A DNA stretch of 64,000 nt from Pectobacterium carotovorum (GCA_016415585.1 CP066552.1:2790001-2854000), one strand, 5' to 3'. Shown: positions 48,494 through 58,896, counted from the first letter of the stretch. The notes: generated by a model from the sequence alone, not told the origin. Translations and numbers: made by a program.

Positions 48494-49450
48494 TTATGCT
48501 TTTGTCTTGCGCAGCACCTGCAGACAGCGACGCAGTCCGCTATCCAATGGCGCTTCGACTCTCAGTGTCTCACCCGTGTTCGGATGTTCAAAACGTAGCG
48601 CCTGTGCATGCAGGAACAGACGTTTTAAGCCCGTGTCCGCCAGTTGCTGATCGAATTCGCGATCGCCATAACGGTCATCGAACGCTATCGGATGCCCAGC
48701 ATGTTGGGCGTGTACACGAATTTGATGCGTACGCCCAGTAACAGGGCTCGCCCGCACCAGCGTCGCGTGTTCAAAACGCTCTTCTATTTTAAAGCGCGTT
48801 TCTGACGGTTTACCGTCGCTGTTTACCCGAACGATACGTTCACCGCTTTGCAGGATATTTTTCAACAGCGGTGCCTGAACGACCTTGCAGTGAGACTGCC
48901 ACTGGCCGCGAACCAGCGCGAGGTAATCTTTTTGCATGCCTTTCAGCCGCAGTTGTTCATGGAGAGAACGCAAGGCCGAACGTTTTTTGGCAACCAGCAA
49001 AACGCCTGAAGTATCGCGATCGAGACGGTGAACCAACTCCAGAAAACGCGCCTCTGGGCGTAAAGCGCGTAGCCCTTCAATCACGCCGAAGCTTAAGCCA
49101 CTGCCACCATGCACCGCGGTGCCTGAAGGCTTATTCAGCACCAGCAGGTAGTCATCTTCATAAATAATGCACTCGGCCAACGCTGCCACTTTACCAAGAC
49201 TGGCAGAAACAGGGGTTTCATCACGTTCTGCCTGTCGAACAGGCGGAATACGAATGACATCACCATCGAGCAATTTATACTCAGGTTTGACCCGTTTCTT
49301 ATTTATCCTTACCTCACCTTTTCGCAAGATACGGTAAACCATACTTTTAGGCACACCCTTTAAGTGGGTATGCAAAAAATTATCGATGCGCTGCCCCGCT
49401 TCATCTGCGGAGATCGTCACAAATTGTACTGAAGGATTATCTGTTTTCAT
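48494..49450 (-). CDS. rluC: 23S rRNA pseudouridine synthase RluC
   Basis: This 318-residue enzyme makes pseudouridine at positions 955, 2504 and 2580 of 23S rRNA in E. coli. An N-terminal S4 RNA-binding domain (about 20-80: RIDNFLHTHLKGVPKSMVYRIL) is followed by the RluA-type catalytic domain, with the catalytic Asp in VHRLDRDTSGVLLVAK (near 144). The ATG at 49450 matches the family; an upstream in-frame start at 49474 is not needed. It is divergent from rne. Confidence 0.96.
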   Translation of the reverse strand: MKTDNPSVQFVTISADEAGQRIDNFLHTHLKGVPKSMVYRILRKGEVRINKKRVKPEYKLLDGDVIRIPPVRQAERDETPVSASLGKVAALAECIIYEDDYLLVLNKPSGTAVHGGSGLSFGVIEGLRALRPEARFLELVHRLDRDTSGVLLVAKKRSALRSLHEQLRLKGMQKDYLALVRGQWQSHCKVVQAPLLKNILQSGERIVRVNSDGKPSETRFKIEERFEHATLVRASPVTGRTHQIRVHAQHAGHPIAFDDRYGDREFDQQLADTGLKRLFLHAQALRFEHPNTGETLRVEAPLDSGLRRCLQVLRKTKA

Positions 49451-49474
49451 GATGCGCGATTCTAAATAGAGCAA

Positions 49475-49734
49475 CCCGATAGCGCCACTTCTTTTTCTGT
49501 GCTTAACTGTGTGTCTGACTTATAAAGATATTGTTGCACTGTCGGTATCAATGGGTGAATTGCGCTGTAGCATCAAACCCTGTCCGTTTTTGTGATTGCA
49601 ACAGAAGTATCTTTTACAGACAGGCAAAGTCACCTTGCTATAACGGTATCAGCAGTGGAATAATGCTTTTGCGTTTCCCACGCGGATTTCCGATAAAACA
49701 CGGGGAAATTGCGAATTATTAAATTTGCCTGATG
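49475..49734. promoter_or_regulatory. Promoter region between rluC and rne
   Basis: An AT-rich stretch that should hold the divergent promoters. No feature could be assigned precisely, and no credible gene was seen. Confidence 0.45.
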
Positions 49735-50041
49735 ACGCACACACGCAGCAATGGCGTAAGACGTAATGCAAAATCAAGCAGTTAGCGGGCTGCGGATTGC
49801 AGCTTGGCCGGCAAGTGGAATCAGATCTGGCGACATTATTCTCAGAAGCTGTTCCCTCAGTAAATGCACTGTTTTCCATCAGGAAACACAGGCTACCGAA
49901 ACATGCGTCTCTATGCAGACGACAACCGGGAGGTTGACGTCCCTGCGATAAGCCACGGGACCATCGGTTCACTCCGGTCATGCGGTTCTTTTGTCCGCAG
50001 CTCTATCAATAATGCAAGTAAAAATAACGAGTAAGTTGAAG
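49735..50041 (+). promoter_or_regulatory. rne 5' leader (rne5-type autoregulatory element)
   Basis: The long leader before rne keeps blocks recalled from the E. coli leader, such as ACGCAGCAATGGCGTAAGAC (49743-49762) and CAGTTAGCGGGCTGCGG. Hairpin GCTGC-GGATT-GCAGC is at 49789-49803. In E. coli this leader binds RNase E, which degrades its own mRNA and so holds its level constant. The end of the leader (GAGTAAGTTGAAG) carries the ribosome site. Exact transcript start is unknown. Confidence 0.75.
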
Positions 50042-53000
50042 ATGAAAAGAATGTTAATTAACGCAACTCAGCAAGAAGAGTTGCGTGTTGCCTTGGTTGA
50101 TGGTCAACGGCTGTATGATTTGGATATCGAAAGCCCGGGTCATGAGCAGAAGAAAGCAAATATCTACAAAGGTAAAATCACTCGAATCGAACCCAGTCTT
50201 GAAGCGGCTTTTGTTGATTACGGCGCAGAAAGGCATGGTTTCCTCCCTCTTAAAGAAATCGCCCGCGAATACTTCCCCAGCAACTATGCTTCCCATGGCC
50301 GCCCTAACATCAAAGATGTGTTACGTGAAGGTCAGGAAGTTATAGTTCAGGTAGACAAAGAAGAGCGTGGCAACAAAGGCGCTGCACTGACCACGTTTAT
50401 CAGCCTGGCGGGTAGCTATCTGGTCTTAATGCCAAATAACCCACGTGCAGGCGGAATTTCACGCCGCATCGAAGGTGACGATCGCACTGAGCTCAAAGAA
50501 GCCTTGGGATCGCTGCAACTACCTGATGGCATGGGGCTCATTGTTCGTACCGCAGGCGTGGGCAAATCCGCTGAAGCGCTGCAATGGGATTTGGCTTTCC
50601 GTCTGAAACACTGGAACGCGATCAAAAAAGCCGCCGAAGGCCGCCCTGCACCGTTCCTGATCCATCAGGAAAGTAACGTGATCGTCCGCGCTTTCCGTGA
50701 CTATCTGCGCCCAGACATTGGCGAAATCCTGATCGACAACCCAAAAATTCTCGATCTGGCGAAAGAACATATTTCTGCGCTGGGTCGCCCTGACTTCAGC
50801 AGTAAAATCAAATTGTACAGTGGTGAAATTCCGCTTTTCAGCCACTATCAGATCGAATCGCAGATCGAGTCAGCTTTCCAGCGTGAAGTTCGCCTGCCGT
50901 CCGGCGGCTCTGTCGTTATCGATACTACCGAAGCACTGACGGCCATTGATATCAACTCCGCTCGAGCCACACGCGGTGGTGACATTGAAGAAACGGCGTT
51001 TAATACTAACCTTGAAGCCGCAGACGAAATTGCCCGCCAATTGCGCTTGCGTGACCTCGGTGGCCTGATCGTTATCGACTTCATCGATATGACTCCGGTT
51101 CGCCACCAGCGTGAAGTTGAAAACCGCCTACGTGACTCCGTGCGTCAGGATCGTGCACGTATTCAGATCGGTCGAATTTCCCGCTTCGGTCTGCTGGAGA
51201 TGTCGCGCCAGCGTCTGAGCCCTTCACTGGGTGAATCCAGCCACCACGTCTGCCCACGCTGTAGCGGCACAGGCACGATTCGTGACAATGAATCACTTTC
51301 ACTGTCTATTCTTCGTCTGATTGAAGAAGAAGCGCTGAAAGAAAATACCAAAGAAGTCCACGCGATTGTTCCGGTTCAGATTGCATCTTATCTGCTGAAC
51401 GAGAAGCGTGACGCCGTTAACGCCATTGAGAAACGTCAAGGCGGCGTGCGCGCGATCATCGTGCCACACGACGGTATGCAGACACCGCACTACTCCGTTG
51501 TTCGCGTCCGTAAAGGCGAAGAGAAACCGACGCTCAGCTATTTGCTGCCTCAGCGTTTGGAAACGGAAATACAGCAGCTGCAAGACGAACAAACGATCGA
51601 GCGTAAACAGCCTGAGCAACCCGCTTTAGCAACGTTTAGCATGGCTGAAATGCCAGAGGACACCGCACCATCGATTGCCAAAGCAGCGCCTGCTGCGGCG
51701 AAACCTGCGGAAGTCGCTCAGCCAGGCCTCGTTAGCCGTTTGTTCAGCGCCTTAAAAAGCGTCTTTGCTTCCGAGCCTGCGGCAAAAGCAGCGGATAGCG
51801 TTGACGATAAGAAGGCCGAAGAAGAGAAATCCACTGAAGGTCAGCGCCCTGAACGCCGGAACTCACGCCGTCAGGGTAATAATCGCCGTGACCGTGGCTC
51901 TCGTGACAATCGTGATGATCAGCGCCGAAATAAGCGACAAAACGACGAAGCGATTGTTGAAACCCGCTCTGCGGATAATGTGGAGAAAGCCGGTTCGGAA
52001 GAACAACCGCGCCGTGAACCACGTGCTGAACGTCAGCGTCGTCGTCAAGATGATCGTCGTCAGGCTCCAGCAGAGACAAAAGCACAGCCAGTTATTGATG
52101 ATTCCGATGACAATGCAGTTGAGGACAAACCGACTCAAGTGATGCAGCGTCGCCAACGCCGTCAGTTGACACAGAAAGTACGTGTCCAGTCTGAAACTCA
52201 GCAGGATACTCTCTCTGATAACACGGCACTGGTTGCGGAAGCACCTGAGCTGGTTCAATCTTACGTTAAGCTAAACGACGTTACGGTGGACAATAGCGAG
52301 GTCGATAACGAGCAAAACGATGTTAATCGTGCCAATGCCGAAAATGGCGGTATGCCGCGTCGTTCACGTCGTTCGCCACGTCACCTGCGCGTCAGCGGTC
52401 AGCGCCGCCGCCGCTATCGTGATGAGCGTTATCCATCTCAGTCACCGATGCAGTTGGAGTTTGCCGCCGCATCACCGGAGATGGCATCAGGAAAAGTGTG
52501 GGTTAGCTACCCTGTTGCACAGTCACAGCAAACTGAAAGCCAACTGCAAGACGAGAACGTGGCAGCAATCGAAACACCATTGTTACCTGCCGTTGTCGAA
52601 GCCGCAGTGAGTGCACAAGCCGATGCGACTGAATCCAACACGATTGAAAACGTTGCGACTACTGAAGCCGCCGTTCAGGTTGACGCTGTTGTAACAGCAA
52701 CTGCACAATCCGCAGACGTCATTCAGGATAGTAATGTAGCAAATGTTGAAGTAAGTGCTGCGGACGAAGACACGGCCGTTGAGCCAATCACCGAAAACAC
52801 GGCTATTGATGATGCTATCGCTGCGGTTGCCGTGAGTGTGGTAGAAGAAGCAAAAGCCATTGGGGCTGATGATACTGTTGCAACTCAGGCCACTGAAGAT
52901 GCGCAGACCACTGAAGCTGTCGTTACTGAAAATACAGTTTCTGCAGAGATTGCGACTGAGGTTGTTGCCGAAGAGCAGCCAGCAGATAACATTGCTGATG

Positions 53001-53371
53001 TGACCGAAACAGCCGATGTGGCAGAACCGGTTTCTACCCCAGAGATTGCCGCAGCACAGGAAGTCCGTCAGCCACAAAGCGTTCAGGATGAGCCAGTAGC
53101 CACCACCAGAACACAGCAGGTTGTGGAAGAGCCCGCAATGAGCGTGGCAAAACCAGCGGCTGTTGGTGTTGTTGAACTGCCTCGCTATAAGCTCCATGCA
53201 ACGGCGCCAATGACTAAAGCACCGGCACCGGCATACCACGTGGAGCCTGCTCTACACAGTGATTGGGTACGCCCAGCCTATCCGTTCTCAGGAAAAGGCT
53301 CAGCAGGTGGTCATGCCGCAGTTAACCAATCAACTGCGCCAGCAACCAAGCCTACGCCAGTCAGCGAGTAA
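50042..53371 (+). CDS. rne: Ribonuclease E
   Basis: This 1109-residue endoribonuclease processes rRNA, tRNA and mRNA and scaffolds the degradosome. The N-terminal catalytic half has an S1 domain (about 37-120), the DNase I-like active site with Asp in TAIDINSAR (about 303) and Asp in IDFIDMTPV (about 346), and the zinc-link CPRCSGTGT (404-407). The C-terminal half keeps the membrane-targeting helix ([15 protein letters not shown]), the arginine-rich RNA-binding block and the RhlB-region stretch [21 protein letters not shown]. The tail is an Ala/Val/Thr/Glu-rich low-complexity run ending with [20 protein letters not shown]. The ATG at 50042 ([13 protein letters not shown]) is the family start. 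Confidence 0.97.
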   Translation: MKRMLINATQQEELRVALVDGQRLYDLDIESPGHEQKKANIYKGKITRIEPSLEAAFVDYGAERHGFLPLKEIAREYFPSNYASHGRPNIKDVLREGQEVIVQVDKEERGNKGAALTTFISLAGSYLVLMPNNPRAGGISRRIEGDDRTELKEALGSLQLPDGMGLIVRTAGVGKSAEALQWDLAFRLKHWNAIKKAAEGRPAPFLIHQESNVIVRAFRDYLRPDIGEILIDNPKILDLAKEHISALGRPDFSSKIKLYSGEIPLFSHYQIESQIESAFQREVRLPSGGSVVIDTTEALTAIDINSARATRGGDIEETAFNTNLEAADEIARQLRLRDLGGLIVIDFIDMTPVRHQREVENRLRDSVRQDRARIQIGRISRFGLLEMSRQRLSPSLGESSHHVCPRCSGTGTIRDNESLSLSILRLIEEEALKENTKEVHAIVPVQIASYLLNEKRDAVNAIEKRQGGVRAIIVPHDGMQTPHYSVVRVRKGEEKPTLSYLLPQRLETEIQQLQDEQTIERKQPEQPALATFSMAEMPEDTAPSIAKAAPAAAKPAEVAQPGLVSRLFSALKSVFASEPAAKAADSVDDKKAEEEKSTEGQRPERRNSRRQGNNRRDRGSRDNRDDQRRNKRQNDEAIVETRSADNVEKAGSEEQPRREPRAERQRRRQDDRRQAPAETKAQPVIDDSDDNAVEDKPTQVMQRRQRRQLTQKVRVQSETQQDTLSDNTALVAEAPELVQSYVKLNDVTVDNSEVDNEQNDVNRANAENGGMPRRSRRSPRHLRVSGQRRRRYRDERYPSQSPMQLEFAAASPEMASGKVWVSYPVAQSQQTESQLQDENVAAIETPLLPAVVEAAVSAQADATESNTIENVATTEAAVQVDAVVTATAQSADVIQDSNVANVEVSAADEDTAVEPITENTAIDDAIAAVAVSVVEEAKAIGADDTVATQATEDAQTTEAVVTENTVSAEIATEVVAEEQPADNIADVTETADVAEPVSTPEIAAAQEVRQPQSVQDEPVATTRTQQVVEEPAMSVAKPAAVGVVELPRYKLHATAPMTKAPAPAYHVEPALHSDWVRPAYPFSGKGSAGGHAAVNQSTAPATKPTPVSE

Positions 53372-53388
53372 TCCTGTTTTTTATAGAC

Positions 53389-53418
53389 AAACACCCGCCA
53401 ATTGGCGGGTGTTTTTTT
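53389..53418 (+). terminator. Intrinsic terminator after rne
   Basis: The stem ACACCCGCCAA / TTGGCGGGTGT is followed by a run of seven T, 18 bp after the rne stop. A-run before it makes it useful also for the convergent gene. Confidence 0.92.
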
Positions 53419-53433
53419 ATTCAGAAACTGTCG

Positions 53434-53721
53434 TTAGCCTAAAAAATTCAACGTCTTAATATCTACACTGTCTGTTTTACCATCCAGTTCCACCAAGAAG
53501 CGTTTAAAGTGCTCACTCTGCCCATGTGATGCCACTGCATCTTGATTCTTCCAACGCTCGAAGAACACAAACAAACCTAGTTTATCCACAACTTCATGCA
53601 GATCATACTGCACATTGCCTGCTTCCTGTCGGCTTGGCGATACCAAACGTTTTAGCGTCGCAGTAACATCTGCAATGAACTCTGCTTTTGCCTGAATAGT
53701 GGCCACAATACGAATTTCCAT
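53434..53721 (-). CDS. Antibiotic biosynthesis monooxygenase-like (ABM) small protein
   Basis: This 95-residue protein has the dimeric alpha/beta-barrel ABM fold pattern. The N-terminal strand MEIRIVATIQAKAEFIADV is followed by the conserved VSPSRQEAGNVQYDLHE and FVFFERWKNQDAVASHGQSEHF motifs with a His near the end of the helix. The resemblance is to YgiN-type quinol monooxygenases, but the substrate is unknown. The ATG at 53721 is chosen over an ATG at 53727, because AAGGG is 6 bp before it. It converges on rne. Confidence 0.85.
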   Translation of the reverse strand: MEIRIVATIQAKAEFIADVTATLKRLVSPSRQEAGNVQYDLHEVVDKLGLFVFFERWKNQDAVASHGQSEHFKRFLVELDGKTDSVDIKTLNFLG

Positions 53722-53905
53722 ATACATCCCTTATTTATCAATGAAAAGATAATGCTATCAAATGCCAATCCACGGTTAATTTCAAGCATTCATCAACAAA
53801 CGGATGCATTCAAATAGCTTTACGCTTATCCTTATCCCCCGCCGTATCAGTCCCAAAACCAACCGAAAGACGATGTTTTTCTACTGACCGCCGGAGCGCA
53901 ATTCC

Positions 53906-54949
53906 ATGACCGCACAGCCCACTATTCTTAAAATCCGTCGCCCTGACGATTGGCACATTCACCTGCGTGACGATCAGATGCTGGAAACCGTTCTCCCCTA
54001 TACCAGCCGTTTCTTCGGCCGTGCGATTGTTATGCCTAACTTGACGCCGCCTATTACCAGCGTAGCCAGCGCTATCGCGTATCGTCAGCGTATTTTGGCC
54101 GCAGTCCCGCAGGGTGATAACTTTCATCCGCTGATGACGTGCTACCTGACCGATGCGCTTGATGCTAATGAAATCGTGAGTGGCTTTGAGCAAGGCGTCT
54201 TTACTGCGGCCAAACTCTATCCAGCCAATGCGACAACGAACTCCAGCCATGGGGTCACCAGTGTCGCCAATATTTCTGGCATTCTGGAACAAATGCAGAA
54301 AATTGGCATGCCGTTACTCATCCACGGTGAAGTTACCGACTCTGCCGTTGATATTTTCGATCGGGAAGCGCGCTTCATCGAAACCGTGCTGGAACCATTA
54401 CGCAAACAGTTCCCTAAGTTGAAGGTCGTCCTTGAGCACATTACGACGAAAGAAGCCGCGCAGTATGTTGTTGAAGGTAACGATTATCTCGCCGCAACCA
54501 TTACACCGCAGCATCTGATGTTTAACCGCAATCATATGCTGGTTGGTGGCGTTCGTCCCCACCTATATTGCCTACCCATCTTAAAACGCAATACGCATCA
54601 GCAGGCGCTACGTGAAGCGGTCGCTGGCGGCTGTGACCGACTTTTCCTCGGCACTGACTCCGCGCCCCATGCAAAACACAGAAAAGAGTCCAGCTGCGGC
54701 TGTGCCGGTGTGTTCAATGCTCAGTCGGCATTAAGTACCTACGCCACCGTTTTTGAAGAAATGAACGCGCTGGATAAACTCGAAGCATTCTGCTCCCTGA
54801 ACGGCCCACGTTTTTATGGCCTGCCGGTAAACGACAGCTGGATTGAGCTTCATCGTGAAACCGTCACGTTCCCCGAAGAAATCGCTCTCGGCGACGAATC
54901 GCTAATCCCCTTCCTGGCTGGCCAAAGCCTCAACTGGTCAGTCCGTTAA
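53906..54949 (+). CDS. pyrC: Dihydroorotase
   Basis: This 347-residue zinc amidohydrolase cyclises carbamoyl-aspartate to dihydroorotate in pyrimidine synthesis. Metal ligands are His17 and His19 ([10 protein letters not shown]), a carboxylated Lys in [18 protein letters not shown] (near 103), His in LLIHGEVTD (near 140), His in [10 protein letters not shown] (near 178) and Asp in GTDSAPH (near 251). The ATG has GGAG nine bases upstream. In E. coli pyrC follows yceB; here it follows rne. Confidence 0.97.
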   Translation: MTAQPTILKIRRPDDWHIHLRDDQMLETVLPYTSRFFGRAIVMPNLTPPITSVASAIAYRQRILAAVPQGDNFHPLMTCYLTDALDANEIVSGFEQGVFTAAKLYPANATTNSSHGVTSVANISGILEQMQKIGMPLLIHGEVTDSAVDIFDREARFIETVLEPLRKQFPKLKVVLEHITTKEAAQYVVEGNDYLAATITPQHLMFNRNHMLVGGVRPHLYCLPILKRNTHQQALREAVAGGCDRLFLGTDSAPHAKHRKESSCGCAGVFNAQSALSTYATVFEEMNALDKLEAFCSLNGPRFYGLPVNDSWIELHRETVTFPEEIALGDESLIPFLAGQSLNWSVR

Positions 54950-54955
54950 TCGACA

Positions 54956-54990
54956 AGCCCATCCGCATTATGCCGATGGGCTAAATTTTA
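54956..54990 (+). terminator. Terminator after pyrC
   Basis: AGCCCATC...GATGGGCT forms an 8-bp stem with an 11-nt loop, followed by AAATTTTA. Plausible but with a poor T-run. Confidence 0.55.
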
Positions 54991-55017
54991 TTGCGTGTCT
55001 TGTTCTCCACTCACAAT

Positions 55018-55037
55018 AACTGTATAAATAAACAGTT
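55018..55037. promoter_or_regulatory. LexA (SOS) box upstream of dinI
   Basis: AACTGT-ATAAATAA-ACAGTT contains CTGT-N8-ACAG with fully symmetric outer bases, a strong match to the LexA consensus TACTGT-(AT)4-ACAGTA. It lies 18 bp before the dinI ATG, so LexA should cover the promoter and the gene should respond to DNA damage. Confidence 0.9.
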
Positions 55038-55055
55038 TAAAATTTGGAGGTCAGC

Positions 55056-55295
55056 ATGCGCGTAGAAATCACTCTTGCAAAGACAACGCCTTTACCCGCC
55101 GGCGCAGTCGACGCACTCAGGCATGAGCTGGAAAAGCGTATTCACAAAATTTATCCCGACACTCCCATTCAAGTTCGTTATGCATCCGCAAATAACCTGA
55201 CAGTCATGGGGGCAGGCAAAGAGGACAAAGATCGTATCTCTGAAATCTTGCAGGAAACATGGGAAAGCGCCGACGACTGGTTTACCGCAGAGTAA
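55056..55295 (+). CDS. dinI: DNA-damage-inducible protein I
   Basis: This 79-residue protein modulates RecA filaments and so shapes the SOS response. It has the DinI alpha/beta fold with MRVEITLAKTTPLPAGA at the start and the acidic C-terminal helix ISEILQETWESADDWFTAE that mimics DNA for RecA. The ATG at 55056 has GGAGGT just upstream. A clear LexA box precedes it. It follows pyrC, as in E. coli. Confidence 0.96.
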   Translation: MRVEITLAKTTPLPAGAVDALRHELEKRIHKIYPDTPIQVRYASANNLTVMGAGKEDKDRISEILQETWESADDWFTAE

Positions 55296-55383
55296 TCTAA
55301 AGCTTGAAAAATAACGAAGATATAGGCTGTAATGGCAGTTTAAAGCGGCAATTCGCCATGTGCTATGACCGAGGGTATCTGTT

Positions 55384-55641
55384 ATGACGGTAGAAAAACC
55401 AGAAGAGGCAATGACATTCGGGGAACTGCTGGAGCTGATTGGCGAACAACAACGCAAAATAGACGCTCTGGAACTTGCCTTTTCGTCCCTGGCATTCTGC
55501 CTTGATGAAAAAGCAAACAAACTGATGATTCACAATCTGGCACTCGAATCTCAAAATGAGAACCGGGATCCTGCGATGAAGAAATACCTTGCTCGACTTG
55601 CTGCCGCATTGGAGAAAAATGCAGGATTTGGTGTGGAATAA
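55384..55641 (+). CDS. Small coiled-coil hypothetical protein, IraP-like layout
   Basis: This 85-residue protein is not firmly recognised. It is mostly helical: MTFGELLELIGEQQRKIDALELAFSSLAF-like segments have leucine spacing suited to a coiled coil (about 10-40), followed by a second helix (about 60-80). A layout of this type recalls the anti-adaptor IraP and other short helical regulators, but I see no decisive motif. It has GAGGG well placed before the ATG. It lies between dinI and bssS, 88 bp after dinI, and ends with its own hairpin. Confidence 0.78.
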   Translation: MTVEKPEEAMTFGELLELIGEQQRKIDALELAFSSLAFCLDEKANKLMIHNLALESQNENRDPAMKKYLARLAAALEKNAGFGVE

Positions 55642-55670
55642 TGCTCTTTCGCCGCTGTTAACAACACCTT

Positions 55671-55700
55671 CGGGATGAAAATCTGTTCATCCCGATATTT
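55671..55700 (+). terminator. Hairpin after the coiled-coil ORF
   Basis: An 8-bp stem CGGGATGA / TCATCCCG closes an 8-nt loop 29 bp after the stop, followed by ATATTTCATC. A probable intrinsic terminator with a weak T-run. Confidence 0.55.
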
Positions 55701-55882
55701 CATCTAACGCATCGCCTATCCCTTAGCCACACCTGTCTGTGTAATCTTTTTTACGAAAAATTGAAAATATTTCCCATAAATTAAATAAGCAGCAGTATAC
55801 TGATAATGTTCATTTAAAAATAATGAGCCACCAGAAGCCTCGTTAGTCACTCATGTTAGTAACTAGTCAATAAGGGGTATTT

Positions 55883-56137
55883 ATGGATAGAAAAAATGAA
55901 GTTATTCAGACACATCCTCTTGTAGGTTGGGACATCAGCACCGTTGACAGTTATGACGCCATGATGATCCGTTTGCACTACTTATCCACCTCGGACCAAG
56001 CACCAGATGAAGCACATGTAGACCGGACGCTTTGGCTAACGACCGATGTTGCAAGGCAACTGATACACATACTTGAAGCAGGTATTGCAAAAATCGAATC
56101 TACAGACTGTGACGCCAGTGATTATCGAAAACATTAG
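55883..56137 (+). CDS. bssS: Biofilm regulator BssS
   Basis: This 84-residue protein is close to E. coli BssS (YceP): MDRKNEVIQTHPLVGWDISTVDSYDAMM... , and the ending IHILEAGIAKIES. BssS affects biofilm formation and indole/AI-2-linked gene expression in E. coli by an unknown mechanism. AAGGGG precedes the ATG. It has a strong terminator after it. Confidence 0.95.
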   Translation: MDRKNEVIQTHPLVGWDISTVDSYDAMMIRLHYLSTSDQAPDEAHVDRTLWLTTDVARQLIHILEAGIAKIESTDCDASDYRKH

Positions 56138-56595
56138 TAATTGATAACGTTATTAATATTATATTCAATACCCATTGATTTTCCTAAAATAACAACACCG
56201 CCAATAGGCGGTGTTGTTATTTTAGGGCTATTCTCATTTCTTTTTATATCCATCAATCAATTAAGTTGAACCTATCTGTTCTTATACCCCCACCGACTCT
56301 TATACTAATAATCACCCGCTACATCATTATTCAACTAATAGAGCCCCTTTCCAGTGCCATTAATTTATTTCACCGTCGTCTTTATTCATCCTTCGCCTGA
56401 AACCAGGCATTAGAAATATCTATTTCTAGTAAAGAACTTCCATAACCAAACTGAATAAATTATGAATTTAAATTCAAAAAAATTGCTCATGTTTATGATA
56501 ATGTTGCAATTTGAAAGTTTATATTGATTTTATGTTTCTTCCTGTTAAATTTCGCCGAATTGACTGCGTTACCGATCTGATAAGGAGTTATCACC
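56138..56595. other. Intergenic region between bssS and yceJ
   Basis: A 458-bp AT-rich stretch. It holds the bssS terminator at its left end and presumably the yceJ promoter at its right. No gene, repeat or conserved structure was otherwise seen. Confidence 0.5.
56187..56223 (+). terminator. Intrinsic terminator after bssS
   Basis: The stem AAAATAACAACACCGCC / GGCGGTGTTGTTATTTT is 17 bp, perfect, with an AATA loop. It can act in either direction. Confidence 0.9.
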
Positions 56596-57150
56596 ATGCT
56601 TTGGCGTAATACCTCTTCTCGTTATGGCCATATCAGCATTCTTTTGCACTGGATTGCAGCGTTAACCGTTTATGGCATGTTCGCTTTAGGACTGTGGATG
56701 GTCACATTAGGGTACTACAATATTTGGTATCACCGTGCTCCAGAGATTCACAAAGCCATTGGCGTGTTGTTCTTTGCCATCTTAATCTTTCGCGTGGTGT
56801 GGCGTTTTATCTCCCCACCGCCTCCGCCGTTGAAAAGCTATTCCACATTAACCCGCGTCAGCGCGACGCTGGCTCATATTGCGCTTTATGTCATTCTTTT
56901 CGCCATTCTCATTAGTGGATATCTCATTTCCACTGCCGAAGGGCATTCTATCTCAGTTTTTGGCTGGTTTTCTGTTCCGGCCATTGTCAGCGGCTTGACG
57001 GATCAGGCCGATATAGCAGGCGACGTGCATCTTTATCTTGCATGGGCGGTGGTTGCCTTATCAGCACTGCACGGTTTAGCCGCATTAAAACACCACTTTA
57101 TCGATGGTGATAACACGTTGAAACGGATGTTGGGTCGCAACGTTCCTTAA
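56596..57150 (+). CDS. yceJ: Cytochrome b561 family protein YceJ
   Basis: This 184-residue di-haem membrane cytochrome has four transmembrane segments. Probable haem ligands are His in [14 protein letters not shown] (TM1), His in [14 protein letters not shown] (TM2), and His in [12 protein letters not shown] and [10 protein letters not shown] (TM3/TM4). It is likely to oxidise quinol and pass electrons to a periplasmic acceptor. AAGGAG precedes the ATG. It forms a two-gene unit with yceI, 26 bp downstream, which is a periplasmic isoprenoid-binding protein. Confidence 0.94.
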   Translation: MLWRNTSSRYGHISILLHWIAALTVYGMFALGLWMVTLGYYNIWYHRAPEIHKAIGVLFFAILIFRVVWRFISPPPPPLKSYSTLTRVSATLAHIALYVILFAILISGYLISTAEGHSISVFGWFSVPAIVSGLTDQADIAGDVHLYLAWAVVALSALHGLAALKHHFIDGDNTLKRMLGRNVP

Positions 57151-57176
57151 CTTTCTGGATTTATGGAGAAATACCA

Positions 57177-57755
57177 ATGCTGAAGAAAACACTACTGAGC
57201 CTGACCGCTGTATCCATGCTTGCCTCTGCCGGTTCTGCACTGGCGGCAGAATACAAGTTCGATAAAGAAGGCCAGCACGCGTTTATCGAATTCCGCATTA
57301 AACACCTCGGTTACAGCTGGCTTTACGGCAGCTTTAACGACTTCGATGGTGCCTTTACCTTTGATGAGAAAAACCCATCAGCAGATAAAGTGAATGTCAC
57401 TATCAACACCAACAGCGTTGACACTAACCACGCAGAACGTGACAAGCACCTTCGCAGTGCAGAATTTTTAAACGTTACCAAGCATCCGCAGGCAACGTTT
57501 ACGTCCACTGAAGTGAAGAAAGACGGTGAAGATTACGATATTACCGGCAACCTGACCTTAAATGGCGTTACCAAGCCCGTTAAGCTGGATGCCAAACTCA
57601 TCGGTCAGGGTGATGACCCGTGGGGTAACTATCGTGCAGGTTTTCAAGCCGAAGGCACTATCAAGCTGAAAGACTTCAACATCACGACGGATTTGGGTCC
57701 AGCTTCACAGGATGTAGAACTGATTATTGCTGTTGAAGGCGTTCGCCAGAAATAA
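57177..57755 (+). CDS. yceI: Periplasmic YceI-family lipid/isoprenoid-binding protein
   Basis: This 192-residue protein has an N-terminal signal peptide with cleavage after ALA at about residue 23 (ALA|AEYKF). The lipocalin-like YceI domain follows, with [20 protein letters not shown] and the DNPWGNYR-like [10 protein letters not shown] segment. Family members hold polyisoprenoid or quinone-like molecules, in keeping with the cytochrome b561 next door. GGAGAA precedes the ATG. A terminator follows the gene. Confidence 0.95.
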   Translation: MLKKTLLSLTAVSMLASAGSALAAEYKFDKEGQHAFIEFRIKHLGYSWLYGSFNDFDGAFTFDEKNPSADKVNVTINTNSVDTNHAERDKHLRSAEFLNVTKHPQATFTSTEVKKDGEDYDITGNLTLNGVTKPVKLDAKLIGQGDDPWGNYRAGFQAEGTIKLKDFNITTDLGPASQDVELIIAVEGVRQK

Positions 57756-57781
57756 GGCAGCACCACGTATCAACACGACAC

Positions 57782-57808
57782 AGCCCTTTCCATTGGAAAG
57801 GGCTTTTT
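57782..57808. terminator. Terminator between convergent yceI and trhO
   Basis: The stem AGCCCTTTCC / GGAAAGGGCT with an ATT loop is followed by TTTTT. It lies between convergent genes. Confidence 0.87.
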
Positions 57809-57828
57809 ATTGCATGATGAGCCGTTCG

Positions 57829-58896
57829 CTATTCAGCCTTATCTTTCGCTACGGGTGCAGGAATGTGCAATGTTGACTGCAACAATCCTTTGGATTTATT
57901 GAAGATCTTCATCCCATTTTCACGCCCGCTGCGTATCGCCCTTTGCTCTTCGAGTGGCAACTTCGTTTCATCCTGACACTGCGTACTGCAACAGCCTTCG
58001 TACTTTGCGGCACAGTTCGGACATTGGATAAACAGAAGATGGCACCCTTCATTACGGCAGTTAGTGTGACTATCACACGACGCTCCGCACTGATGGCAAT
58101 GCGCGATAACGTCATCAGAGATACGCTCTCCCATCCGTTCATCAAACACGAAATTCTTGCCGATAAACTTCAGCGGTAAACCCTGAGCTTTAGCCTGACG
58201 CGTATACTCGATAATGCCGCCCTCGACGTGATACACGTTCTTAAAGCCGTGATGCAGCATGTAAGCGCTGGCCTTCTCGCAACGGATACCGCCCGTGCAG
58301 TACATGACAATATTTTTATCACGCACCTCGTCCAGCATTTCAACCGCCATCGGTAGCTGCTCGCGAAAGGTATCCGATGGGACTTCCAGCGCATTCTCGA
58401 AATGCCCGACTTCGTATTCGTAATGATTACGCATATCAACAAATACAGTATCAGGATCGTCAGCCATCGCATTGACCTGATCGGCTTTCAGATATTGCCC
58501 GACATTCGCCGGGTTAAAAGTAGGATCGTCAATGCCATCGGCAACAATCCGTTCGCGTACTTTCATACGCAACACCCAGAACGATTTCCCGTCATCTTCC
58601 AAAGCGATGTTTAAGCGAATCTGATCGAGTGCCGGATGCGCACTGAACAATGCAGCTTTAAAGGCATCGAACTGATTATTGGGTACGCTGATTTGGGCGT
58701 TAATCCCTTCAGTGGCAATATAAATACGCCCGAAGACCTTATATTGCTCAAGCTGAATATACAGACAATCGCGAAAGGCTTTTGGATCGTCAATCGTAAA
58801 ATATTTATAGAAGGAAACTGTGGTACGCGGCTCGGTTTCCGCAAGCATACGCGCCTTCAGTTCCTCATTAGAAATTCGGTTATGTAACACTGGCAT
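57829..58896 (-). CDS. trhO: tRNA uridine(34) hydroxylase TrhO (rhodanese domain)
   Basis: This 355-residue protein (YceA) hydroxylates uridine at tRNA position 34 in an oxygen-dependent way, giving ho5U. An N-terminal acylphosphatase-like region (residues about 20-110: INAQISVP) is followed by a rhodanese domain (about 120-220) with the catalytic Cys in [15 protein letters not shown]-terminal cysteine-rich region [14 protein letters not shown]...[12 protein letters not shown] likely binds zinc. The ATG at 58896 ([10 protein letters not shown]) matches the family and has AGGAA upstream; a start at 58917 is less likely. Confidence 0.94.
   Translation of the reverse strand: MPVLHNRISNEELKARMLAETEPRTTVSFYKYFTIDDPKAFRDCLYIQLEQYKVFGRIYIATEGINAQISVPNNQFDAFKAALFSAHPALDQIRLNIALEDDGKSFWVLRMKVRERIVADGIDDPTFNPANVGQYLKADQVNAMADDPDTVFVDMRNHYEYEVGHFENALEVPSDTFREQLPMAVEMLDEVRDKNIVMYCTGGIRCEKASAYMLHHGFKNVYHVEGGIIEYTRQAKAQGLPLKFIGKNFVFDERMGERISDDVIAHCHQCGASCDSHTNCRNEGCHLLFIQCPNCAAKYEGCCSTQCQDETKLPLEEQRAIRSGRENGMKIFNKSKGLLQSTLHIPAPVAKDKAE

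Noticed and set aside
52583..53239. A 218-codon minus-strand frame in the rne tail
   Set aside because: It is the antisense of a low-complexity Ala/Val/Thr/Glu coding region; the Cys/Asn/Phe-rich translation is a by-product.
53800..53906. A PurR operator or pyrimidine-dependent leader in front of pyrC
   Set aside because: Searching by eye gave only poor matches to the PurR consensus, and no clear leader hairpin could be drawn.
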